From NCBI GenBank assembly GCA_017853785.1, contig JAFMIX010000040.1:1-12828 (forward strand): DNA of 12,828 nt, given 5' to 3'. A program made the translations under genes and the position numbers. Origin of the DNA: Verrucomicrobiales bacterium. Lineage in GTDB: Bacteria > Verrucomicrobiota > Verrucomicrobiia > Limisphaerales > JAFMIX01. Under the pieces are notes generated by a model. It had not been told where the DNA came from, made no database searches, and saw nothing but the letters and a program-made list of their open reading frames with translations. Shown piece after piece: positions 6,239-12,828 of this stretch (position 1 is the first letter of the stretch; every line of letters starts with the position of its first letter).

Positions 6239-8299
6239 TTGAGAACATTTTTAGTCATCGCCGAACATCCCGGTCTGGCCGAAGCCATTCGCGCCGCGCT
6301 CAATCCCGCCGCCTACCGCGTCATCCACCGCCTCAACCTCGATGAGGCCGAGCCGCTGCTCGCCCACGGCCTCGTACAGGTGTGCGCCCTCGACCTCGAC
6401 CTTTCCAACATCCAAGGCGTCTGGCTCATCGAAAAACTCCACCGGCGCAGCGCCAAAATCCCTGTCATCGTTTTCACCGCCAACAAAACTTGGGAATGGG
6501 AAGAGGAAGCCTACCTCAAAGGCGTCACCCACATCCTCGGCAAACCCGTCCGCGCCCGGATGCTCAACGCCGTGCTGACCCGCCTCTGGGACGCCCCCGC
6601 AGCCACGCCCCCCAGCCCAGCCGCCGACACCGCATTTTGCACATCTGCCGCTGCCGCGCCGCCAGCATCCAACGCTGGCCCCAATCCCAACCAGACCTGG
6701 GAAGCCCTCCGTGATTTCTCCGCCATCCTCACGCACTCGCTCGACTCCGAAGCGTTGCTGAAACAATTTCTCCTGCTGCTGCGCGAAATCCTCGGCGTGA
6801 ACCGGGCCGCCATCTTCCTGCGCCCCGCCCCGGCCGCCCTCGGCAGCCCCCGCGAAGAATCCCGCCGCCTGCGCTCCGCCGCCGCTGTGGGCCTGCCGCA
6901 GGGCCTGCTCGACCACCTCGAACTATCCCTCGAAGAAGGCATCGGCGGCCAACTCGTCCGCTCCGGCCGCATCCTCCGCCGCCAGAGCGAGGAAACCCGC
7001 AATGACATCGGCACCGCCAAGGAATTTGAAATCCTCGGCGCGCAGGTCGCCGTGCCCGTGCTCGACCGCGAGAACCTCATCGGCGTGGCCGTCTTCGATG
7101 GCCGCATCACCGGCGAACCGCTCAGCAACCACGAGCTCGAACTGATTTTTCACCTCCTCGAACAGCTCGGCCTGGCCATCAAGAACATCTGGCTGCACGA
7201 CCAGGTCACCGCCAACAACGAGATGATGGCCGATGTCCTGCGCGAACTCAGCAGTGCCTGCGTCGTCGTCAGCCGCGACCTCGCCATCCTTCACGCCAAC
7301 AAGGCCGCCCGCCGCCTCTTTGCCCGCCCCGGCCCGCGCAGCGGCGATCTCGAATTCACCGACCTCCCGCAGCTGCTCGGCGGAAAAATTTACCAGGTCC
7401 TCAAGACCGGCACCGCCGTTGAAACTTTCAAATACGAGCCCGAAGGCGAACCGCGCCGCCAGGTGTTCAGCATCAACGTCGTTCCCTTCCAGCGCCACGA
7501 TTCCCTGCTGCCCACCGCCGCGCTGCTCGTCGTGGAAGACCTTACGCAGAGCGAACAGTTGCGCCAGCTGGAGATTGAAGCCTCCAACCTCCGCCTCGTC
7601 AAAACCATGGCCGACCGCATCGCCCATGAAGTCGGCAACGCCCTCGTGCCGCTCTCCACGCACCAGCAGGTTTTGGCCGAACGCTACAAGGACCCCGAGT
7701 TCCGCGCCTCGCTCGACGTCGCGCTGGCCGATGGCGTGAAGCGGATTTCCAGGCTCACCAGCCAGATGCGTTTTCTCGCCCGCGACAGCCTCGTGTCACC
7801 CCAAGCCTTCCCCCTCGCGCCGCTCATCGAGGAAGCCTACGCCGAAGCGCAGAAATATCAGCCCGGCAAGACCGCCCGCCTCAAATGCGAAGACGCCGGC
7901 AAGCCCATCATTGTCACCGGCGACCGCCCCGCGCTCAAACATGCTTTGTCCGAAATCATTCTCAACGCGCTCCAATCCAATCCTGCCGACCCGCAGATTG
8001 GAATCCGTCTGCTCGAAAACGCGCTCGGTGGCAGCTACGCCCCCAACCTGAACATCGAGATCAAGGACAACGGCACCGGTTTCACCCCCGAAGTCGCGGG
8101 CAAAGTCGCCGCGCCCTTCTTCACCACCCGCAACGTCGGCCTCGGCCTCGGCCTGACCGTCAGCCAGCGCATCATCGAGACGCACCACGGCAAAATGGAA
8201 ATCGTCCCCTCGCAGACCGGCGAGCATGGCGTGGTGCGCATCTCCCTGCCGCAGGAACTCCCCAGCACGACGCCGCCTGCGGAAAAAGTGAAGAACTAA
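6239..8299 (+). CDS. Soluble hybrid histidine kinase: receiver-GAF-PAS-HisKA-HATPase
   Basis: The product is a 686-residue cytoplasmic kinase with no membrane segment. A receiver-like domain (3-117) has phospho-acceptor D52 (LDLDLSNIQG), T80 and K102 (GKPV), but its acidic pair is E9-H10 instead of Asp-Asp. An Ala/Pro/Ser-rich linker leads to a GAF domain (about 158-315), then a PAS domain (about 325-440). The transmitter follows: H-box ADRIAHEVGNALVPL with His463, N-box SEIILNAL (N576), G1 DNGTG (610-614), FFTTRN and G2 GLGLGL (634-639), all intact. There is no ATG before the receiver. I chose the TTG at 6239 because it opens directly into its first beta strand (RTFLVIAEHP). A TTG at 6143 would add 32 low-complexity residues. 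It is the last plus-strand gene, 199 nt after the PhcR-like gene, in the place where Ralstonia has phcQ, but its architecture differs from a simple regulator. Confidence 0.82.
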   Translation: MRTFLVIAEHPGLAEAIRAALNPAAYRVIHRLNLDEAEPLLAHGLVQVCALDLDLSNIQGVWLIEKLHRRSAKIPVIVFTANKTWEWEEEAYLKGVTHILGKPVRARMLNAVLTRLWDAPAATPPSPAADTAFCTSAAAAPPASNAGPNPNQTWEALRDFSAILTHSLDSEALLKQFLLLLREILGVNRAAIFLRPAPAALGSPREESRRLRSAAAVGLPQGLLDHLELSLEEGIGGQLVRSGRILRRQSEETRNDIGTAKEFEILGAQVAVPVLDRENLIGVAVFDGRITGEPLSNHELELIFHLLEQLGLAIKNIWLHDQVTANNEMMADVLRELSSACVVVSRDLAILHANKAARRLFARPGPRSGDLEFTDLPQLLGGKIYQVLKTGTAVETFKYEPEGEPRRQVFSINVVPFQRHDSLLPTAALLVVEDLTQSEQLRQLEIEASNLRLVKTMADRIAHEVGNALVPLSTHQQVLAERYKDPEFRASLDVALADGVKRISRLTSQMRFLARDSLVSPQAFPLAPLIEEAYAEAQKYQPGKTARLKCEDAGKPIIVTGDRPALKHALSEIILNALQSNPADPQIGIRLLENALGGSYAPNLNIEIKDNGTGFTPEVAGKVAAPFFTTRNVGLGLGLTVSQRIIETHHGKMEIVPSQTGEHGVVRISLPQELPSTTPPAEKVKN

Positions 8300-8340
8300 A
8301 TTTCCGGGAAGCCGGCCGGCTCAAGTCCGACCTCGAAAAT

Positions 8341-10320
8341 TCACTGCGTCCGCCCGAACTTCTTCTCCAGCTCGCGGTAGTTCATCTCGATGAGCGTCGG
8401 GCGACCGTGCGGGCAGGTGTAGGGCATCGTGCACCGGCGCAAATCCTCCACCAGATTTTCCAATTCCGGCCCGGCAAGCGGGTCGTTGGCTTTCACCGCA
8501 TGGCGGCAGACGGTCTTGGTGATGACGTGCTCGCCGAGCCGCGAAGCGTTCACCTCGACCCCGGCAGCCTTGAGTTCATCCACCAGTTCCAGCACAAAGC
8601 GGCGCGCGTCCGGCACCTTCACGAACGGCGGGAGCGCATCCAGCAGAAACGTCCGCTCGCCGAACTCGCTCAAGCCCACGCCCAGCCGCACGAGGCCGGC
8701 CAGTTGGCCGCGCAGAAAATGGGCGTCGCGCACCGAAAGCTCCACCGTCTCCGGCAACAGCAATTTTTGCGACGGCGCCCGGTCGCCGCGATCCAGCCGG
8801 GCGCGCATCTGCTCAAACAGGATCCGCTCGTGCGCCGCGTGCTGGTCGAGCAGCACGAGGCCGCGGTCGGATTCGAGCACCGCGTAGAGTTTGCCGATGA
8901 CGCCGACAAGCCGGAGCGGCACGCTCAACAGCGGGGCGGGAGCGGCAGAAGATGGAGGAGGGAGGGTGGCGGATGGCGTGGGGCTAGGAATTGCGGAGTG
9001 CGGAATGCGGAGCGCGGAACCGGCGGGCGCCGAAGCGAAGCCCATTTGCAAAGGCGGTTGCGGGCCGGGGCGGGCGGGCCATCCGGGTGCGGGCCGGGGT
9101 GATTGTGGAAACGACGGCAGCACGGGCGGCGTCAGTTCCGGAGTGCTCCGCACCGGCGCGGGCGGCGGGGCAATCCTGGATTCCGGATCCTGGATTCTGG
9201 ATTCTCCCGCATGGAAAGCCAGCAGCGCCACGCGCACCGCCTCAGCGACGTGTTTGCGGATCTCAAATTCGCGGTGAAACTTCACCTCGCGCTTGGCGGG
9301 ATGGATATTGACGTCCACGGCGGCGGGGTCGATTTCCAGAAACAGGCAGCAGACCGGAAACCGGCCTTTCATCAGCGCGGTGTGGTAGCCCTCCATCAGA
9401 GCGAAGTTGATGCCGCGATTCTCCACCGGCCGGCGGTTGACGAAAACGTGCTGGGCTTCGCGCGTGCTGCGGGCCACGCCGGGCGCGCCGATGAAGCCCC
9501 AGATGCGGAGAGTCGATGGTTGATAATTGATGGTTGATGGCGCTGCGCCTGCCGGCAAAGCGGTCTCAAAACTTTCCGGCTCGGCGGGCGCGGCATCGGC
9601 GGTGAGCGCCGCGGTGAAATCTACCGGGACAAGCTTCACGTCACCGAGGAGGGCGCGGAGGCGCTCGCGGACGGCGGGCAGCCGGTCGGAGATTTCCGCG
9701 CCGGATTGCTGCGCGGGCAACTGCCAGACGGGGCGCGTGTCCTTGATGAAGGTGAAGGCGACAGGCGGATGCGCCAGCGCAGCGAGCGTGAGGTAATGCT
9801 GGATGTGCGCGGCTTCGGTCTCCTCGCTGCGGAGAAATTTCCGGCGCGCGGGCAGGTTGAAGAAGATTTGCCGGGCTTCAATGCTCGTGCCGGGCGCACC
9901 GCCAGCGGCCTTGACCTCGGTGATCTTGCCGCCGTTGACGATGATCTGGGTGCCTTCAGGCGAATCACTGTCGCGCTCGCGGGTGGTCAGGCTGAAGCGG
10001 CTGACGCTGGCAATGCTGGGCAACGCTTCGCCGCGAAAACCCATCGTGGCGATGGCGGCGAGGTCTTCGGCCTGCTTGATTTTGCTCGTGGCGTGGCGTT
10101 CGAGCGCAAGCAGGGCGTCGTCGCGGCTCATGCCGAAACCGTCATCGGTGACACGCACGAGGCTGCGGCCGCCGGCTTGGATTTCAACCGTGATCTTGCG
10201 CGCGGCGGCGTCGAGGGCGTTCTCGACCAACTCCTTCACGACGCTGGCGGGGCGCTCGACCACCTCGCCGGCGGCGATCTGGTTGGCGACGTGGTCGGGA
10301 AGCAGGTGGATGCGGTTCAC
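8341..10320 (-). CDS. mutL: DNA mismatch repair protein MutL (endonuclease type)
   Basis: This 659-residue MutL coordinates mismatch repair downstream of MutS. The N-terminal GHKL ATPase begins NRIHLLPDHVANQIAAGEVV, has catalytic E30 and N34 in VVKELVENALDAA, DDGFGM (D59) and MGFRGEAL (93-100), followed by FNLPARRKFL. A Pro/Ala-rich linker (about 370-460) leads to a C-terminal domain with the latent-endonuclease motif DQHAAHERILFE (from D492), CRHAVKAND, CPHGRP (636-641) and a final FGR. This full set marks the nicking type of MutL, found where MutH is absent. Three 7-bp repeat arrays lie inside the gene (positions 9513-9540, 9174-9205, 8992-9019). The start is GTG at 10320; the open frame runs further upstream but that stretch is only antisense to the kinase gene. 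It lies 25 nt after the cNMP-domain kinase gene, probably in one transcript, and converges on the plus-strand run with a 41-nt gap. Confidence 0.96.
   Translation of the reverse strand: MNRIHLLPDHVANQIAAGEVVERPASVVKELVENALDAAARKITVEIQAGGRSLVRVTDDGFGMSRDDALLALERHATSKIKQAEDLAAIATMGFRGEALPSIASVSRFSLTTRERDSDSPEGTQIIVNGGKITEVKAAGGAPGTSIEARQIFFNLPARRKFLRSEETEAAHIQHYLTLAALAHPPVAFTFIKDTRPVWQLPAQQSGAEISDRLPAVRERLRALLGDVKLVPVDFTAALTADAAPAEPESFETALPAGAAPSTINYQPSTLRIWGFIGAPGVARSTREAQHVFVNRRPVENRGINFALMEGYHTALMKGRFPVCCLFLEIDPAAVDVNIHPAKREVKFHREFEIRKHVAEAVRVALLAFHAGESRIQDPESRIAPPPAPVRSTPELTPPVLPSFPQSPRPAPGWPARPGPQPPLQMGFASAPAGSALRIPHSAIPSPTPSATLPPPSSAAPAPLLSVPLRLVGVIGKLYAVLESDRGLVLLDQHAAHERILFEQMRARLDRGDRAPSQKLLLPETVELSVRDAHFLRGQLAGLVRLGVGLSEFGERTFLLDALPPFVKVPDARRFVLELVDELKAAGVEVNASRLGEHVITKTVCRHAVKANDPLAGPELENLVEDLRRCTMPYTCPHGRPTLIEMNYRELEKKFGRTQ
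8992..9019. repeat. Heptanucleotide array A inside mutL (TGCGGAR type, 4 units)
   Basis: Four consecutive 7-bp units are read on the plus strand: TGCGGAG, TGCGGAA, TGCGGAG, CGCGGAA. In the mutL frame they encode SALRIPHSA within the Pro/Ala-rich linker (about residues 434-443). A 7-bp period means three units restore the frame after 21 bp, giving a heptapeptide periodicity. Confidence 0.85.
9174..9205. repeat. Heptanucleotide array B inside mutL (TYCYGGA type, 4.5 units)
   Basis: Units on the plus strand are TCCTGGA, TTCCGGA, TCCTGGA, TTCTGGA and a partial TTCT. In the mutL frame they encode ESRIQDPESRI at the beginning of the interdomain linker (about residues 372-383). The unit sequence is unrelated to that of arrays A and C but has the same 7-bp period and similar length. 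Confidence 0.85.
9513..9540. repeat. Heptanucleotide array C inside mutL (TTGATGG type, 4 units)
   Basis: Units on the plus strand are TCGATGG, TTGATAA, TTGATGG, TTGATGG. In the mutL frame they encode PSTINYQPST (residues 261-270), in a variable loop of the N-terminal domain just before RIWGFIGAPG. The array is AT-richer than the surrounding gene, which suggests an acquired insertion. Confidence 0.85.
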
Positions 10321-10345
10321 AGGGTGGAGCGGTGGAAAATCCCGG

Positions 10346-11446
10346 TCAGGGCGCGACGGGCAGCGTGAAGGCGAAGACGGCCCCGCGCCCGGGTTCGTTG
10401 CGGGCGCTGATGCGGCCGCGGTGGTCCTCGATGATTTTTTTACAGCGGGACAAACCGAGACCGGTGCCGTGGATTTTACCGTGCGTGGCGAAAGGTTCAA
10501 AGAGCCGGTCGGCGATGACCGCAGCAATGCCGGGACCGGTATCTTCGATTTCGGTGGTGATCTCGGTGGCGGTCCGGTGGAAGCGGACGATGATCTTGCC
10601 GGATTGCGGCATGGCGTCGGCGGCGTTGTGGGCCAGGTTCTGCCAGACGCGGCGGAGGCGTTTGGGGTTGAGCGCGACGGGGAGGTCCGGCGGCGGGTTT
10701 TCCAATTCGATCGTGATTTCTTTGAGCGCCAGCTCCGGCCGCAGGGCGGCGATGGTTTCCTGGACGAAGGCGGCGTAGTTCTCGCGGCTGAGTTTGAAGG
10801 TTTGGACGGGGCCTTGGGCGAACTCGAGGATTTCATTCATGAGTTCGTTGATGCGGGTGACTTGTTTGCGGATGCGGGCGGCGCCGGCGTGGCGCGCTTC
10901 CGGGGTGAGGTCGGGCATCTGGCCGAGTTCAGCGGTGAGGCTGATGATGCTCAGCGGATTTTTCAGGTCGTGGACGATGGCGCGGGCGAAGCGCCCCACG
11001 ACGGAGATCTGTTCGGCTTGGATGACCTCGCGGACGGATTGGGGGTTGAACTCCCACAGCCGCGCGCTGATGTGGCGCAGCAGTTCCATGGCCAGCCGCG
11101 GGGAGCGTTCGACCAGCGCCAGCATCGTGTCACGCGGAACGAAATAGACCGTGACATCCTGCAACGCGGTGGCGGTGGCGGACCGGGGCTTGCTTTCCAG
11201 CACGGCCATTTCGCCAAAGATATCTCCCGGCCCGATCCGGGCGAAGGTGTGGCGGACCTTGTCGTTGATGATGCAGGAAGTCTGGACCAGCCCGGTCCGA
11301 ACGATATACACGCCGGCGGCGGAGTCGCCTTCCTTGAAGATCTCCAACCCCTGGGCAAAGCGCTCTTCGCGCACAGCAGCCTTGAGGGTCCGCCATTCCT
11401 CGGCCGAGAGATGGCGGAACAGCGGACTGTTCTCGAGCGCGACCAT
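10346..11446 (-). CDS. Cyclic-nucleotide-binding-domain histidine kinase (soluble)
   Basis: The 366-residue protein has an N-terminal CRP-type cNMP-binding domain (about 5-125). Its phosphate-binding cassette FGEMAVLESKPRSATA (77-92) keeps the Glu (E79) and Arg (R88) that contact the cyclic nucleotide in CAP-like proteins. A short linker follows, then a HisKA domain with VHDLKNPLSII (His159), N-box QNLAHNAADAM (N270, N274), G1 DTGPG (302-306), FEPFATHGK and G2 GTGLG (327-331). All kinase boxes are intact and no membrane segment is visible, so it should respond to a cytoplasmic ligand, perhaps cAMP or cGMP. It has no receiver and no receiver gene lies next to it. It precedes mutL by 25 nt on the same strand. 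The ATG at 11446 starts at the expected beginning of the binding domain; no ribosome binding site is visible. Ligand and partner are unknown. Confidence 0.88.
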   Translation of the reverse strand: MVALENSPLFRHLSAEEWRTLKAAVREERFAQGLEIFKEGDSAAGVYIVRTGLVQTSCIINDKVRHTFARIGPGDIFGEMAVLESKPRSATATALQDVTVYFVPRDTMLALVERSPRLAMELLRHISARLWEFNPQSVREVIQAEQISVVGRFARAIVHDLKNPLSIISLTAELGQMPDLTPEARHAGAARIRKQVTRINELMNEILEFAQGPVQTFKLSRENYAAFVQETIAALRPELALKEITIELENPPPDLPVALNPKRLRRVWQNLAHNAADAMPQSGKIIVRFHRTATEITTEIEDTGPGIAAVIADRLFEPFATHGKIHGTGLGLSRCKKIIEDHRGRISARNEPGRGAVFAFTLPVAP

Positions 11447-11585
11447 GGCTGAAGCTTAACCCATGCGGCGACAGCGTAAAGAAAACAGATGCCCGCCGCA
11501 TTCCGGGCCGGGTTGATTTTGTTTTTGTTGCGATGCCGCCTCGCCGTGGCATCATAGGACGCAACGTAGATAAATTATCCGAATT
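11447..11585. promoter_or_regulatory. Divergent intergenic region, kinase-mutL / glutaredoxin
   Basis: These 139 nt lie between the minus-strand kinase-mutL pair and the glutaredoxin gene and should hold both promoters. There is a T-rich run near 11513-11529 and an AT-rich stretch (TAGATAAATTAT, 11567-11578) just before the glutaredoxin ATG. I could not place a convincing -35/-10 pair on either strand. Confidence 0.35.
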
Positions 11586-11927
11586 ATGAGCAAACCGAAA
11601 ATCATCGCTTACTTGAAACCCTCCTGCGGTTGGAGCCAGGGCGTCCGCGCCGTGCTGCGCAAATACGACCTGCCTTATGAAGACCGCGACATCATCAACG
11701 ACCCCGCGCAACGCCAGGAGATGATCGCCAAGAGCGGCCAGATGCTGAGCCCCTGCGTGGAGATCAACGGCCAGATGCTCCCCGACATCAGCGGCGAGGA
11801 GGTCGAGGCTTGGATGCTCGCCCACGGCATCGTGACGCCGAACAACATCGAACCGGACGCCCCCATCAACCAGCCTTGCGCGCACGAGATGCCGCAGAGT
11901 TCGCCGCTGAATTTCCTCAAGCGCTAG
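11586..11927 (+). CDS. Glutaredoxin-family protein with monothiol-like CGWS active site
   Basis: This 113-residue thioredoxin-fold protein reduces disulfides or handles glutathione-linked cargo. KIIAYLKPSCGWSQGVRAVL gives strand 1, the active site C14-G15-W16-S17 and helix 1. The site resembles the CGFS of monothiol glutaredoxins, which often bind Fe-S clusters, more than the CPYC of dithiol ones. YEDRDIINDP is the usual second strand. SPCVEINGQ contains the cis-Pro loop (P56) with Ser in place of the usual Thr-Val and an extra Cys57 directly after the proline. DISGEEVEAWML is the C-terminal helix. An extension of about 30 residues with a third cysteine (C98) and ending PLNFLKR goes beyond a minimal glutaredoxin. 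The ATG at 11586 lacks a ribosome binding site. It is followed by a strong terminator, so it is probably transcribed alone. Confidence 0.82.
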   Translation: MSKPKIIAYLKPSCGWSQGVRAVLRKYDLPYEDRDIINDPAQRQEMIAKSGQMLSPCVEINGQMLPDISGEEVEAWMLAHGIVTPNNIEPDAPINQPCAHEMPQSSPLNFLKR

Positions 11928-11944
11928 GTTCAACCAAACCACTT

Positions 11945-11981
11945 CCGCCGCGCCCAGCTCCGGGCGCGGCGGGTTTGTTTT
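11945..11981 (+). terminator. Rho-independent terminator after the glutaredoxin gene
   Basis: A perfect 11-bp GC-only stem (CCGCCGCGCCC, 11945-11955, pairing with GGGCGCGGCGG, 11962-11972) closes a 6-nt loop AGCTCC and is followed by GTTTGTTTT. It begins 17 nt after the glutaredoxin stop codon and ends 24 nt before the panC start, so it separates the two genes. Confidence 0.92.
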
Positions 11982-12005
11982 CGCACCCGCAGCTAACTTC
12001 CCGCC

Positions 12006-12828
12006 GTGAAAATCGTTCGCTCCTGCGCCGCCATGCAGCGGCTCGCCCGCCAATGGCAGCGCGCCGACATGCGCATCGGCTTCGTGCCGACCATGGGCTA
12101 CCTGCACGCCGGCCACATGAGCCTCGTGCGCCGCGCCCGGCAGGCCGCGGGCAAACACGGCAAAGTTGTCCTCAGCATTTACGTCAACCCCACGCAGTTC
12201 GCGCCGCACGAAGACCTCGCCAAATATCCGCGCGACTGGAACCGCGACTGCCACCAATGCCGCGCGGCGGGCGTGGACGTCGTCTTCGCCCCGGACGACG
12301 CGCAGATGTATCCGGGAAAAGCCGCCGGAAACTACAGCACTTACGTCGTCGAAGAACAACTGGCGCGCGTGATGGAAGGGGCGGCGCGGCCCACGCATTT
12401 CCGCGGCGTCACGACCGTGGTGGCCAAGCTGTTCAACCTCGTGCTGCCGGATGTGGCGGTGTTTGGCGCGAAGGACTGGCAGCAGGCCGCCGTCATCCAG
12501 CGTATGGTCGCCGACCTGAATTTTCCCGTGAAGCTCATCGTCGCGCCGACGGCGCGGGAGGCGGACGGGCTGGCGATGAGTTCGCGCAACAAGTATCTCA
12601 ACGCGGACGAGCGCGCGCAGGCCGTGATTCTCTTTCACGCGCTGCAAGCGGCGAGGGCGGCGGTGCGGCGCAAGCCCATCGCCGCCGCGCGGCTGAAAAA
12701 GGATTTGCAGGAATTTCTGACCGCCGCTCCGCTGGCGCGACTGGATTACGTGGAGTTCTTCGCGCCGGAAACACTGCAGCCGGTAACGACCGTGAAGCGC
12801 GGCACGCACATGGCCCTGGCGGTGTTCT
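12006..12828 (+). CDS. panC: Pantothenate synthetase (pantoate-beta-alanine ligase), 3' end missing
   Basis: PanC condenses pantoate and beta-alanine with ATP to make pantothenate, the precursor of coenzyme A, in the cytoplasm. 274 codons are present before the right edge; PanC is usually about 280 residues, so little is lost. The nucleotidyltransferase signatures are clear: VPTMGYLHAGHMSL (27-40, the HIGH-type motif), IYVNPTQFAPHEDL, FGAKDWQQAAVIQRM (153-167), and READGLAMSSRNKYL (184-198, the KMSKS-type loop). One small deviation is PTHFRGV, where most PanC proteins read PGHFRGV. The GTG at 12006 gives the normal family N-terminus (KIVRSCAAMQRL); an ATG at 12033 would cut into it. No ribosome binding site is visible. 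It lies directly behind the terminator of the glutaredoxin gene. The assignment is close to certain. Confidence 0.96.
   Translation, partial: MKIVRSCAAMQRLARQWQRADMRIGFVPTMGYLHAGHMSLVRRARQAAGKHGKVVLSIYVNPTQFAPHEDLAKYPRDWNRDCHQCRAAGVDVVFAPDDAQMYPGKAAGNYSTYVVEEQLARVMEGAARPTHFRGVTTVVAKLFNLVLPDVAVFGAKDWQQAAVIQRMVADLNFPVKLIVAPTAREADGLAMSSRNKYLNADERAQAVILFHALQAARAAVRRKPIAAARLKKDLQEFLTAAPLARLDYVEFFAPETLQPVTTVKRGTHMALAVF

Noticed and set aside
8311..8320. Palindrome GCCGGCCGGC between the converging kinase and mutL genes as a terminator or operator
   Set aside because: No loop and no T-run, and such GC palindromes are common in GC-rich DNA.
8992..9540. CRISPR-like reading of the repeats in mutL
   Set aside because: Units are 7 bp in direct tandem without spacers, lie inside a coding frame, and no cas gene is present.
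10321..10836. Upstream in-frame extension of mutL giving an 831-residue open frame
   Set aside because: The extra residues are Ser/Pro/Arg-rich low complexity and lie antisense to the intact kinase gene. The MutL N-terminus NRIHLLPDHVANQIAAGEVV begins right after the GTG at 10320.
9803..11452. 549-residue plus-strand open frame over the kinase-mutL region
   Set aside because: Antisense to two genes with complete, motif-rich domains; no domain of its own.
11130..12809. 559-residue minus-strand open frame over glutaredoxin and panC
   Set aside because: Antisense to glutaredoxin and panC, whose signature motifs are on the plus strand.

Overview
This is about 12.8 kb of GC-rich bacterial DNA. 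Gene content and sequence style suggest a Verrucomicrobiota-type, Gram-negative organism (inference only; there is no rRNA or marker gene). The evidence is an outer-membrane FadL-type barrel, an endonuclease-type MutL, a secreted GDSL-like protein, many kinases, frequent GTG/TTG starts, and no convincing Shine-Dalgarno sequence at any of the nine gene starts.

Layout. (1) Positions 1-360, minus strand: the start of a secreted SGNH/GDSL-like protein that runs off the left edge. (2) Positions 576-8299, plus strand: a one-directional run of five genes. They are a FadL-type outer-membrane transporter, a PhcB-like SAM methyltransferase, a six-TM PhcS-like histidine kinase overlapping it by 8 nt, a PhcR-like receiver-plus-kinase protein 23 nt later, and a soluble receiver/GAF/PAS histidine kinase. 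(3) Positions 8341-11446, minus strand: a cyclic-nucleotide-binding-domain histidine kinase followed 25 nt later by mutL, which converges on the plus-strand run. (4) Positions 11586-12828, plus strand: a monothiol-like glutaredoxin, a strong intrinsic terminator, and panC (pantothenate synthetase), cut by the right edge.

Main result. The methyltransferase, six-TM kinase and receiver-kinase genes reproduce the order and architectures of phcB-phcS-phcR of Ralstonia. That cluster makes and senses 3-hydroxy fatty acid methyl esters for quorum sensing. Here it sits behind a long-chain fatty acid porin gene, which suggests a self-contained lipid-signal module: synthesis by PhcB-like, passage across the outer membrane by FadL, sensing by PhcS-like, and relay through PhcR-like and possibly the fourth kinase. 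No DNA-binding output regulator and no PhcA-like LysR protein is present in the window.

Second result. mutL carries three unrelated arrays of a 7-bp tandem repeat, about four units each, all in loops or the linker of the protein. Because 7 is not a multiple of 3, gain or loss of a single unit would shift the reading frame of a mismatch-repair gene.
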